This document shows positions 1 through 5,994 of a DNA stretch of 12,266 bases, one piece after another. Numbering within the stretch: position 1 is the stretch's first letter; every line of letters starts with the position of its first letter. A program made the position numbers and the translations under genes. The notes under the pieces are model-generated. The model ran no database searches and had not been told where the DNA came from. It saw only the letters and a list, made by a program, of their open reading frames with translations. Origin of the DNA: VBOC01 sp035635475 (lineage in GTDB: Bacteria; Bacteroidota; Ignavibacteria; UBA10030; SZUA-254); NCBI GenBank assembly GCA_035635475.1, contig DASQAZ010000020.1, positions 1 through 12,266 on the forward strand. Reading direction: 5' to 3'.

Positions 1-255
1 GAGTGTTTTCCTAAACCCGTACCGATCGACGAAGGTGCCGGCAATAATCGGCAGCGAGAATATAACTCCCGAAAATAGGCCGGCAAGCGATCCGGCGACC
101 TGAGGCCCGAGACCCACCTTGATGGCCAGATAAACGGTCAGAACTGCTTTCGCCCCGTAAAAAGCCAGGCGCTCAAAGAGCTCGAGGGTATTCGCCACCC
201 AGAACGTCGGCTGAAATCCCTGCCGTGCCCTTTGAATCCACTCGTTGATTTTCAT
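1..255 (-). CDS. MFS transporter, N-terminal 85 residues (partial, runs off the left edge)
   Basis: This is the start of an inner-membrane permease of the major facilitator superfamily; the substrate cannot be told. The visible protein begins MKINEWIQRARQ, followed by a hydrophobic segment at about residues 18-45 containing LELFERLAFYGAK, an arrangement I know from the POT/peptide-transporter-like branch. A second hydrophobic stretch lies at about 50-72. It is followed by GTFVDRYGFRKT (about 73-84), which is the MFS signature motif A between helices 2 and 3. The ATG is preceded by AGGAA (261-265 on the plus strand) at a 5-base gap, which supports this start. No stop codon falls inside the window. 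The gene is divergent from the PEPCK gene, so the two may share control through the 256-440 gap. Superfamily membership is secure; POT-like is a guess. Confidence 0.82.
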   Translation of the reverse strand, partial: MKINEWIQRARQGFQPTFWVANTLELFERLAFYGAKAVLTVYLAIKVGLGPQVAGSLAGLFSGVIFSLPIIAGTFVDRYGFRKTL

Positions 256-303
256 GTGCGTTCCTGTCGATTCCGATTGAACTTTTTTATCGAATTAAGA
301 AAA

Positions 304-335
304 AGAAAGTAGCGAAATAGGGTGTCATTAGCAAA
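304..335 (-). promoter_or_regulatory. Possible promoter for the MFS gene (Bacteroidota-like boxes)
   Basis: On the minus strand TTTG (335-332) is followed after 20 bases by TACTTTCT (311-304). This resembles the Bacteroidota primary-sigma pattern TTTG-N19..21-TAnnTTTG, with two mismatches in the second box. It would start transcription near 297 and leave a leader of about 40 bases before the ATG at 255. This is pattern matching only. The lineage of the organism is not certain, and AT-rich sequence gives chance matches. Confidence 0.22.
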
Positions 336-362
336 GAATGCTTCCTTTTTCATCTATTTCGC
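312..362. repeat. Perfect 9-bp inverted repeat in a divergent promoter region
   Basis: GCGAAATAG (312-320) and its exact reverse complement CTATTTCGC (354-362) are separated by 33 bases in the gap between the divergent MFS and PEPCK genes. The left arm lies between the putative promoter boxes of the MFS gene, and the right arm lies just upstream of the putative PEPCK promoter. Paired half-sites placed like this could be bound by a dimeric or looping regulator, or form a hairpin in the MFS leader. Function is inferred from position only. Confidence 0.35.
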
Positions 363-376
363 GCACAAACTGGGTT

Positions 377-408
377 CTTGTTCCACACTCAATTTTTCCT
401 TATCTTCG
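377..408 (+). promoter_or_regulatory. Possible PEPCK promoter (Bacteroidota-like boxes)
   Basis: CTTG (377-380), 20 bases, then TATCTTCG (401-408) approximates the TTTG / TAnnTTTG pattern with one mismatch in each box. It would give a start site near 413-416 and a leader of about 25 bases before the ATG at 441. The leader has no good Shine-Dalgarno: only GCGGGAA directly against the start codon. This is a weak, unsupported prediction. Confidence 0.25.
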
Positions 409-440
409 TTTTCTTATCATCCCTTCTCTTATCGCGGGAA

Positions 441-2300
441 ATGAATCGCGCCGATCCCCCCACTATCGAGTCTCCGAGTTACCTCAAGAACGCTAAACTC
501 CGCAGGTGGGTTGAGGAGGTTTTCCGGCTCTGCGAGCCCGACGCGCTTCATTGGTGTGACGGATCGGAGGACGAATACAGCCGCCTCTGCAGCCAGCTCG
601 TTGCATCAGGAACTTTCATCAAACTCAATGAGAAAAAGCGGCCGAACAGCTTTCTCTCGCGATCGGACCCAAGCGACGTGGCGCGGGTGGAAGACCGGAC
701 TTTCATCTGCAGCGTCAGAAAACAGGATGCCGGCCCAACCAACAACTGGGTCAATCCGAAGGAGATGAAGGCGACGTTGACGCGTTTGTTCCGCGGCTGC
801 ATGCACGGCAGGACGATGTATGTCATCCCTTTCAGCATGGGTCCCCTCGGCTCCAGCATCTCGCATATCGGCGTTCAGATCACCGATTCGCCGTATGTCG
901 TCGTCAGCATGAAAATCATGACCCGGATGGGGAAGAGCGTCATTGATACACTTGGCGAGGGAGAGTTCGTGCCGTGCCTGCACTCAGTCGGGATGCCTCT
1001 TGCGCCCGGTCAGAAAGACCTTCCCTGGCCTTCCAACAAAGAACAGAAGTATATCGTGCACTTTCCGGAGGAGCGGGCCGTCTGGTCATTCGGCAGCGGC
1101 TACGGCGGCAATGCGCTGCTCGGTAAGAAGTGCTTCGCCCTGAGGATTGCCTCAGTGATGGCCCGGGATGAAGGATGGCTGGCGGAGCACATGCTCATTC
1201 TCGGCGTGGAATCGCCGGACGGAGAGAAAACCTATGTCACCGCAGCTTTCCCCAGCGCGTGCGGGAAGACCAATTTCGCCATGCTCATACCCCCGAAAGC
1301 CTTCGCCGGCTGGAAAGTGACAACCGTGGGCGACGACATCGCGTGGATCAAGCCCGGAAGCGATGGAAAGTTGCACGCAATCAATCCCGAGGCGGGATAT
1401 TTCGGCGTTGCGCCCGGGACGGGATACAAGACCAATCCAAATGCGATGGAGTGCATCCGTGCCAACACGATCTTCACGAACGTTGCCCTGGCCCCCGACG
1501 GCGACGTCTGGTGGGAGGGTATGACCGACACTCCGCCGCCCCGGCTGATCGATTGGCAGGGTAAGGACTGGACGCCGGGGAGCGGACGGCCCGCCGCTCA
1601 CCCAAACGCGAGATTCACCGCTCCAGCCAAGCAAAATCCGATTATCGATCCCTCGTGGGAAGATCCGAATGGAGTCCCGATCAGGGCATTTATATTTGGC
1701 GGCCGGCGAAGCGGCGTGGTGCCCCTGGTCTATCAAACCGTTAACTGGAACTTCGGCGTCTATGCGGCTGCCACGATGGGCTCCGAAACGACGGCCGCTG
1801 CCACGGGTGAGGTCGGAAAAATCCGGCGGGACCCGATGGCGATGCTTCCTTTCTGCGGATATCACATGGCGGATTACTTCAATCACTGGCTTCAGTTCGG
1901 CCGCAGTTTGCAGAATCCTCCCCGGATTTTTTCCGTCAATTGGTTCCGCAAAGACGAGAACGGAAAATATATCTGGCCGGGGTTTGGCGAGAACATGCGC
2001 GTCCTCAAATGGGTCGTCGATCGCGCGCGCGGCCGCGGCTACGCCATCGAAAGCCCGATCGGCTGGATGCCGCGCTATCAAGACCTCTGCTGGGAGGGGC
2101 TGGAAGCGTTCTCGCAGGAAAAATTCAACAACGTGATGTCGGTGAAAGGGGAGGAGTGGAAGAAGGAGCTCCTGTCGCACGAGGAATTTTTCTCGAAGCT
2201 CTATGACAAACTTCCGAAGGAATTCATCTTCATGCGGGAGCTCGTGCTTTCGAGCCTGTGGCGGTCGCCGGATCATTGGGAGCTGGCCCCGGAACAATAG
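441..2300 (+). CDS. pckG: Phosphoenolpyruvate carboxykinase, GTP-dependent type
   Basis: This cytosolic enzyme interconverts oxaloacetate plus GTP with phosphoenolpyruvate, CO2 and GDP, linking the TCA cycle to gluconeogenesis. The 619-residue product is the usual size for the GTP-dependent family. The hallmark P-loop FPSACGKTN is at residues 270-278 with the mobile-loop cysteine Cys274, which separates the GTP enzymes from the ATP-dependent family. Mn-binding residues are recognisable as Lys229/230 in GKKCFALR, His250 in WLAEHM and Asp298/299 in VGDDIAW. FGGRRSG and NWNFG further along belong to the nucleotide- and substrate-binding lobes. I chose the ATG giving MNRADPP because an upstream in-frame TTG at 378 would add a hydrophobic 21-residue tail, which makes no sense for a cytosolic enzyme and would run over the likely promoter. 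The oxidoreductase gene begins 100 bases downstream. The family assignment is very secure. Confidence 0.97.
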   Translation: MNRADPPTIESPSYLKNAKLRRWVEEVFRLCEPDALHWCDGSEDEYSRLCSQLVASGTFIKLNEKKRPNSFLSRSDPSDVARVEDRTFICSVRKQDAGPTNNWVNPKEMKATLTRLFRGCMHGRTMYVIPFSMGPLGSSISHIGVQITDSPYVVVSMKIMTRMGKSVIDTLGEGEFVPCLHSVGMPLAPGQKDLPWPSNKEQKYIVHFPEERAVWSFGSGYGGNALLGKKCFALRIASVMARDEGWLAEHMLILGVESPDGEKTYVTAAFPSACGKTNFAMLIPPKAFAGWKVTTVGDDIAWIKPGSDGKLHAINPEAGYFGVAPGTGYKTNPNAMECIRANTIFTNVALAPDGDVWWEGMTDTPPPRLIDWQGKDWTPGSGRPAAHPNARFTAPAKQNPIIDPSWEDPNGVPIRAFIFGGRRSGVVPLVYQTVNWNFGVYAAATMGSETTAAATGEVGKIRRDPMAMLPFCGYHMADYFNHWLQFGRSLQNPPRIFSVNWFRKDENGKYIWPGFGENMRVLKWVVDRARGRGYAIESPIGWMPRYQDLCWEGLEAFSQEKFNNVMSVKGEEWKKELLSHEEFFSKLYDKLPKEFIFMRELVLSSLWRSPDHWELAPEQ

Positions 2301-2365
2301 TACCCTTCGAATCACCAATTCCCCCATCTCGCGCCGAGAAAATGAGCTCTGACTTCCAATCAATG

Positions 2366-2389
2366 GGTGCCGCCCGTTTGAGGCGCACC
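2366..2389 (+). other. Small hairpin between PEPCK and the oxidoreductase
   Basis: GGTGC (2366-2370) pairs with GCACC (2385-2389), and GCC (2372-2374) pairs with GGC (2382-2384), around a 7-base loop with one bulged C. No T-run follows, so it is not a standard intrinsic terminator. An alternative stem, CCGTT (2374-2378) with AACGG (2392-2396), overlaps it and would cover the GGAA in front of the GTG start at 2401. The rest of this 100-base gap holds nothing I recognise. Confidence 0.25.
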
Positions 2390-2400
2390 GGAACGGTTCT

Positions 2401-3441
2401 GTGAAGTCCGTCCGCTTCCACGCGTTCGGCAACGCCGACGTCCTCCGTTATGAAGAGGCCCCAAAACCTGTGATCGGCCCCACCGATGTTCTTATTAATC
2501 TGAAAGCAGCCGCGCTCAATCACCTCGATCTCTGGGTCCGCAGCGGAGCGAGAGAGAGAAATATTCCGCTGCCCCACATCCCCGGATGCGACGGCTCCGG
2601 CATTGTCGCCGAAGTAGGAAGCGCGGTCGCTTGGATCAAGCCCGGAGACCGGGTTCTCATTTCATCCGGTCTCTCCTGCGGGCACTGCGAGATGTGTCTC
2701 GGGGGACGCGACAACTTGTGCCGGGATTACCGGGTCCTCGGGGTACGCGAGGAAGGAACGTACGCGGAGTTTGTCAGAGTGCCGGCCGTGAACTGCGTTC
2801 CAATCCCGGAGGGTCTGGATTTCAACGAAGCTGCGGCGATCCCGCTCGTGTTTCTCACAGCATGGCATATGCTTGTGACGCTGGCCAATATCCGGCCGGG
2901 AGAGACGGCCCTCGTTCACGCAGCGGGAAGCGGCGTCGGCTCCGCCGCAATTCAAATCGCGAAAATGATCGGCGCGCGGGTCATCACGACCGCAGGTTCT
3001 CATGAGAAATTGAAGAGGGCACAGGAGCTCGGCGCAGACGACTTAATCAACTATCAGGAAAAGGATTTTGTTGATGAAGTCAAGCGGATCACGGAAAAAA
3101 AAGGAATAGATGTCGTCGTCGAGCATGTCGGGGGAGAGGTCCTTGAGAAAAGCATCATGGTGCTTGCGAAAGGTGGAAGACTCGTAACGTGCGGCGCAAC
3201 ATCCGAATATGTGGCAAAAGTGGACATCCGCTACGTCTACACACGCCACCATAGGATTCTAGGTTCATGGATGGGAAGCAAATCGGAGATGTTCGAAGTG
3301 CTGAAGTTCTTCACGGGGCCGAAAAGCAAACGCCGTTTGAACCCGGTCATCGATAAGATCTTTCCGCTCGCCCAGGCCGCCGACGCTCACCGGCGTATGG
3401 AGGAGAGAAAGAACTTCGGAAAGATCGTCCTCGAAATTTAA
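2401..3441 (+). CDS. Zinc-type alcohol dehydrogenase / quinone oxidoreductase-like protein (MDR superfamily)
   Basis: This is a medium-chain dehydrogenase/reductase that uses NAD(P)H to reduce or oxidise an alcohol, aldehyde, enone or quinone; the substrate is unknown. At 346 residues it is of normal length. The N-terminal GroES-like domain (about 1-150) contains HIPGCDGSGIVAEVG at 59-73. The structural-zinc cysteines are complete: Cys93, Cys96, Cys99 and Cys107. The Rossmann domain has AAGSGVG at 174-180, and an acidic/basic region near 200-206 could select the cofactor phosphate. The catalytic-zinc cysteine and the GHE glutamate of classical alcohol dehydrogenases are not obvious: NHLDLW and GCD occupy those places. 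The GTG start yields MKSVRFHAFGNADVL, the expected N-terminus for the family, with GGAA at a 7-8 base gap upstream. The next gene follows after 16 bases, so the two are probably co-transcribed. Confidence 0.9.
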   Translation: MKSVRFHAFGNADVLRYEEAPKPVIGPTDVLINLKAAALNHLDLWVRSGARERNIPLPHIPGCDGSGIVAEVGSAVAWIKPGDRVLISSGLSCGHCEMCLGGRDNLCRDYRVLGVREEGTYAEFVRVPAVNCVPIPEGLDFNEAAAIPLVFLTAWHMLVTLANIRPGETALVHAAGSGVGSAAIQIAKMIGARVITTAGSHEKLKRAQELGADDLINYQEKDFVDEVKRITEKKGIDVVVEHVGGEVLEKSIMVLAKGGRLVTCGATSEYVAKVDIRYVYTRHHRILGSWMGSKSEMFEVLKFFTGPKSKRRLNPVIDKIFPLAQAADAHRRMEERKNFGKIVLEI

Positions 3442-3457
3442 CTCGGATTTAATTCCG

Positions 3458-4405
3458 GTGGTCTCCTTCTCAGATATCGAATCCGCATACAAGGTCCTTC
3501 GACCCGTCGTCCACAAGACTCCTCTCCTCTCGTCACGCACGTTTAACGAGAATTCCGGAAACGAAGTCTACTTCAAGGCAGAAAACTTTCAGCGGATCGG
3601 GGCGTTCAAGTTCCGCGGCGCGTACAACAAGATCTCCTCGTTGACCGCCGAGCAGAGGCGGGCGGGCGTGATCGCTCATTCTTCCGGCAACCATGCACAG
3701 GGCGTCGCCCTCGCCTGCAAGCTCTTCGGGGTCAAGGCCATCATCGTGATGCCGCGCGATTCGGTCCCGCTGAAGGTGGAAGCAACTCGAACGTACGGTG
3801 CCGAGATCGTGTTCTGCGGAAACACGACCGACGACCGTGAGCGCACAACCAATGAACTCATCGCGAAATCCGGTTACACGCTTGTCCATCCCTTCAATGA
3901 TGAAAAACTGATCGCCGGACAGGGAACAGTCGCCCTCGAAATCTTTCAGGACATCAAGGAGTTGGATTATCTCTTCGTGCCCATTGGAGGCGGCGGACTG
4001 ATTGCGGGGTGCTCACTCGCTGCGAAGAATCTTTTCCCGAATGTACGAGTCATCGGTGTGGAAACGGAAGGTGCGAATGATTGTTATCAGTCCTTCCGCG
4101 CAAAGAAGATTATAAAACTCAAATCGGTCAATACGATTGCCGACGGGATGCGCACGCTTTCCGTCGGGGAGCTTAATTTTGAAATCATTCTCCGGTATGT
4201 GGATGACGTGATCACAATAAAAGACGATGACATCCTGCCGATGATGAAATTCTTCATTGAAAGAATGAAGATCGTCGTCGAACCCACCGGAGCCGTCGCC
4301 CCTGCAGCAGTCATGAAGAACGCGAGCGGCTTAAAGGGGAAGAAGATTTGCGCGGTCATCAGCGGTGGGAACGTCGACCCGGAGCTCCTGAAGCGGATTA
4401 TCTGA
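3458..4405 (+). CDS. Serine/threonine dehydratase, serine racemase-like (PLP fold type II)
   Basis: This cytosolic PLP enzyme either deaminates threonine or serine to 2-oxobutyrate or pyruvate plus ammonia, or racemises serine. Key parts are Lys51 in GAFKFRGAYN, the Schiff-base lysine; HSSGNHAQG at about 73-81, the substrate loop; GGGGLIAG at about 176-183, the phosphate-binding glycine loop; and SGGNVD near the C-terminus. At 315 residues it has no ACT regulatory domain, so it is not the biosynthetic IlvA form. Two details favour the serine racemase branch over TdcB. The loop reads SSGNH rather than SAGNH. ETEGANDCYQS at about 201-211 keeps the Glu-x3-Ala-x-Asp spacing of the eukaryotic serine racemase metal site. 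The GTG start has no clear Shine-Dalgarno but lies just 16 bases after the oxidoreductase stop and fits the family N-terminus. The stop codon abuts the stop of the opposing phosphatase gene. Confidence 0.92.
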   Translation: MVSFSDIESAYKVLRPVVHKTPLLSSRTFNENSGNEVYFKAENFQRIGAFKFRGAYNKISSLTAEQRRAGVIAHSSGNHAQGVALACKLFGVKAIIVMPRDSVPLKVEATRTYGAEIVFCGNTTDDRERTTNELIAKSGYTLVHPFNDEKLIAGQGTVALEIFQDIKELDYLFVPIGGGGLIAGCSLAAKNLFPNVRVIGVETEGANDCYQSFRAKKIIKLKSVNTIADGMRTLSVGELNFEIILRYVDDVITIKDDDILPMMKFFIERMKIVVEPTGAVAPAAVMKNASGLKGKKICAVISGGNVDPELLKRII

Positions 4406-5722
4406 TCATCGCCGGGAGGAGAGAATGAGCTGCCCCGCCTGATTCACTTTCACCCAGTATGATTTTCCGGGGATAAGAGTACCGGAGGCCGCATACCTCC
4501 CTTCGTAGCCGAAAAATTGCGAAACGATAATGCCGGGGGGAACCTGCACGATCGTACTTGTGATCACCGGCTCTGATAGCGAGCCAATCATATTCCATCC
4601 CGCCGAGACTTCGACGGTGAGGTCGAAGACGGAGTCTCCGGCGATGCCTGCCGTCTGCGAAGAGGCGAACTTTACCCAGTAGCCGGCACCGTTGCGCATC
4701 GAGTCTGACGGCAGATATCGTCTTCCGTCAAAATTAAAAGCCCGCGAAATCGCCGTCGGAAACAGCGTTGAAGCGCGCGGGTCGGGCACAGTCACTGGAA
4801 GCGAGACCATGTTCCATCCGCCGGCGAGGTCAAACGTGACACCCTTCGGCGGAGGGACGATTGTAACGCTGTCGATGGAAGCACCGGTGCGGGTGATGAA
4901 ACGAAATGTAATCTGTCCCGTGTCCGCATCGACAAGCATTGCGCCGTAATCAGCGTTGTAACGAAGCTGGCTGCCGGCAATGGGGGCGCCGAATGGATAC
5001 GTGCTTCGGCCTCCGAGACCGTTTACTAAATAGAGAAGATTGTCTTCCGTGAGCCGCTCATAATCATGCTCATGACCTGCAAGCACAGCCGTGGCGCCCC
5101 ACTGCCTGAAAGGCCATCGCATAACAAGCAGCGACCCATGACGTGTTCCCGATGAATACGGCGGATGATGAAAGTAGACGAGCCTCCATCGTGCGGTGGA
5201 GGAGGCGAGATTCGACTTCAGCCACTGAGCCTGGGTGGAGAGGGATGTGCGTCCGTCGGGTTCATTCGTATCGCTGTCGATCACAAAGAAATGCACCGGC
5301 CCGCGAACGAAGTCATAATAACGCTCGTTATTCGGGAGCTCGAAATAGTTCAGATACGGCGTTGCCCCCGCCGCTATCCAATCATGGTTTCCAAGGGCCG
5401 GGAAAAATCTGTTGACGGTGGCGCCTGCTCCGTAAGCTCCCGAATACGGAAAGATGAATTCGTGGTAATATTGGCCGATATTTTGGTCGATCGTGGTTGT
5501 ACTTCCGGATTCATAGTTGTTATCTCCGACGGTGATGATGAAATCGGGGTTCCAACCTTTCACAAGCGCCGCCACGTCGGCTTCGGCCTGACCTGCGAAG
5601 CCGTAATCTCCGATGACCGCGAACCGGACGGGAGATTGCGCGGAAGAGCGCGGCGCAAGAATCAATTGAATCGCGGCGAGCAGAATGAGAGCCGGCTGGC
5701 GTAGAGTAAAGCTGAATTTCAC
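4406..5722 (-). CDS. Secreted purple-acid-phosphatase-like metallophosphatase with two C-terminal beta repeats
   Basis: This is an exported phosphoesterase, probably releasing phosphate from organic esters. Residues 1-29 form a Sec signal peptide with a hydrophobic core (ALILLAAIQLILA) and likely cleavage at SSA-QS. The calcineurin-like domain (about 32-290) shows all the metal motifs in order: GDYG (38-41), GDNNY (66-70), GNHD (111-114), HHPPY (185-189) and GHEHDYE (216-222). GDxxY with Tyr70 is the charge-transfer tyrosine motif of purple acid phosphatases, so it is closest to the TRAP-like group. Two repeats follow: GGWNMVSLP...GAGYWVKF (about 301-351) and AGWNMIGS...GKSYWVKV (about 374-425). 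Such repeats are common in extracellular proteins of FCB-group bacteria. The protein ends soon after the second repeat, with no sorting domain visible. The start is GTG with no Shine-Dalgarno. An inorganic phosphate or phytate role is possible but not shown. Confidence 0.9.
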   Translation of the reverse strand: MKFSFTLRQPALILLAAIQLILAPRSSAQSPVRFAVIGDYGFAGQAEADVAALVKGWNPDFIITVGDNNYESGSTTTIDQNIGQYYHEFIFPYSGAYGAGATVNRFFPALGNHDWIAAGATPYLNYFELPNNERYYDFVRGPVHFFVIDSDTNEPDGRTSLSTQAQWLKSNLASSTARWRLVYFHHPPYSSGTRHGSLLVMRWPFRQWGATAVLAGHEHDYERLTEDNLLYLVNGLGGRSTYPFGAPIAGSQLRYNADYGAMLVDADTGQITFRFITRTGASIDSVTIVPPPKGVTFDLAGGWNMVSLPVTVPDPRASTLFPTAISRAFNFDGRRYLPSDSMRNGAGYWVKFASSQTAGIAGDSVFDLTVEVSAGWNMIGSLSEPVITSTIVQVPPGIIVSQFFGYEGRYAASGTLIPGKSYWVKVNQAGQLILSSRR

Positions 5723-5726
5723 GGAA

Positions 5727-5757
5727 GAAATTTACCGAATTGACTGTATTCCACAAA
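5727..5757 (-). promoter_or_regulatory. Possible phosphatase promoter, close enough to give a leaderless mRNA
   Basis: On the minus strand TTTG (5757-5754), 19 bases, then TAAATTTC (5734-5727) matches the TTTG-N19-TAnnTTTG pattern with one mismatch. Transcription would begin almost exactly at the GTG start codon (5722), giving a leader of zero to a few bases. This agrees with the absence of any Shine-Dalgarno there. It is the best of the three promoter-like matches in the window, but still unverified. Confidence 0.3.
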
Positions 5758-5830
5758 ATCATGAAGGATTACCACAACCTCATCGATGACGGGCGACGGG
5801 AGATTTATAAAATCGAGGCTTAAGTAACAA

Positions 5831-5979
5831 CCGCTGCGTTCGGAGCAAGCAGCGCGGTGTGATCGGCGCTGCCGGCGGCCTGGGTAGAACCCGCCGCGGC
5901 ATCCCGGTTAATCTATCCTGGCAGCGCGCGGCGTATAGCCGACAAACACCGATAGAGCGTTAGTCCACATCCGCAGCGG
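5831..5979. other. GC-rich, inverted-repeat-rich non-coding region; candidate structured RNA or palindromic element
   Basis: This is the core of the 272-base gene-free gap between the lyase and phosphatase genes. An outer stem pairs CCGCTGCG (5831-5838) with CGCAGCGG (5972-5979). Inside it are GCAGCGC / GCGCTGC (5849-5855 with 5866-5872, 10-base loop). A bulged hairpin spans 5870-5901 with arms TGCC, GCGG and GGGT around the triloop AGA; its first arm overlaps the previous stem, so the two compete in part. TCTATC / GATAGA (5912-5917 with 5951-5956) encloses CGGC / GCCG (5929-5932 with 5938-5941). The heptamer GCAGCGC recurs at 5849, 5921 and 5983. No Rfam family comes to mind, and neither strand has a convincing gene. 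High GC content makes chance pairing fairly likely. As a minus-strand RNA it would be the 3' region of the lyase transcript. Confidence 0.3.
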
Positions 5980-5994
5980 CCAGCAGCGCTGAGG

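Noticed and set aside
281..305. ACTTTTTT ... AAAAAG partial inverted repeat near the MFS start
   Set aside because: It consists of simple A/T runs, so pairing carries little information.
378..440. TTG start extending PEPCK by 21 hydrophobic residues that look like a signal peptide
   Set aside because: PEPCK is cytosolic, the family N-terminus begins near the ATG at 441, and the extension overlaps the likely promoter.
1152..2432. Long minus-strand open frame opposite PEPCK
   Set aside because: It is the antisense of a conserved enzyme, with no recognisable protein motif.
5761..5823. 20-codon plus-strand frame beginning MKDYHNLIDD ahead of the inverted-repeat region
   Set aside because: It has no ribosome binding site, no promoter at a sensible distance, no recognised peptide, and is too short to separate from chance.
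5880..5900. GGGTTCTACCC on the minus strand, resembling a tRNA T-arm
   Set aside because: The loop has three bases instead of seven and no acceptor, D or anticodon arm fits around it.
5811..5960. About 50-codon open stretch through the inverted-repeat region on the plus strand
   Set aside because: It has no start codon with context and no resemblance to a known protein; openness of this length is expected in GC-rich sequence.
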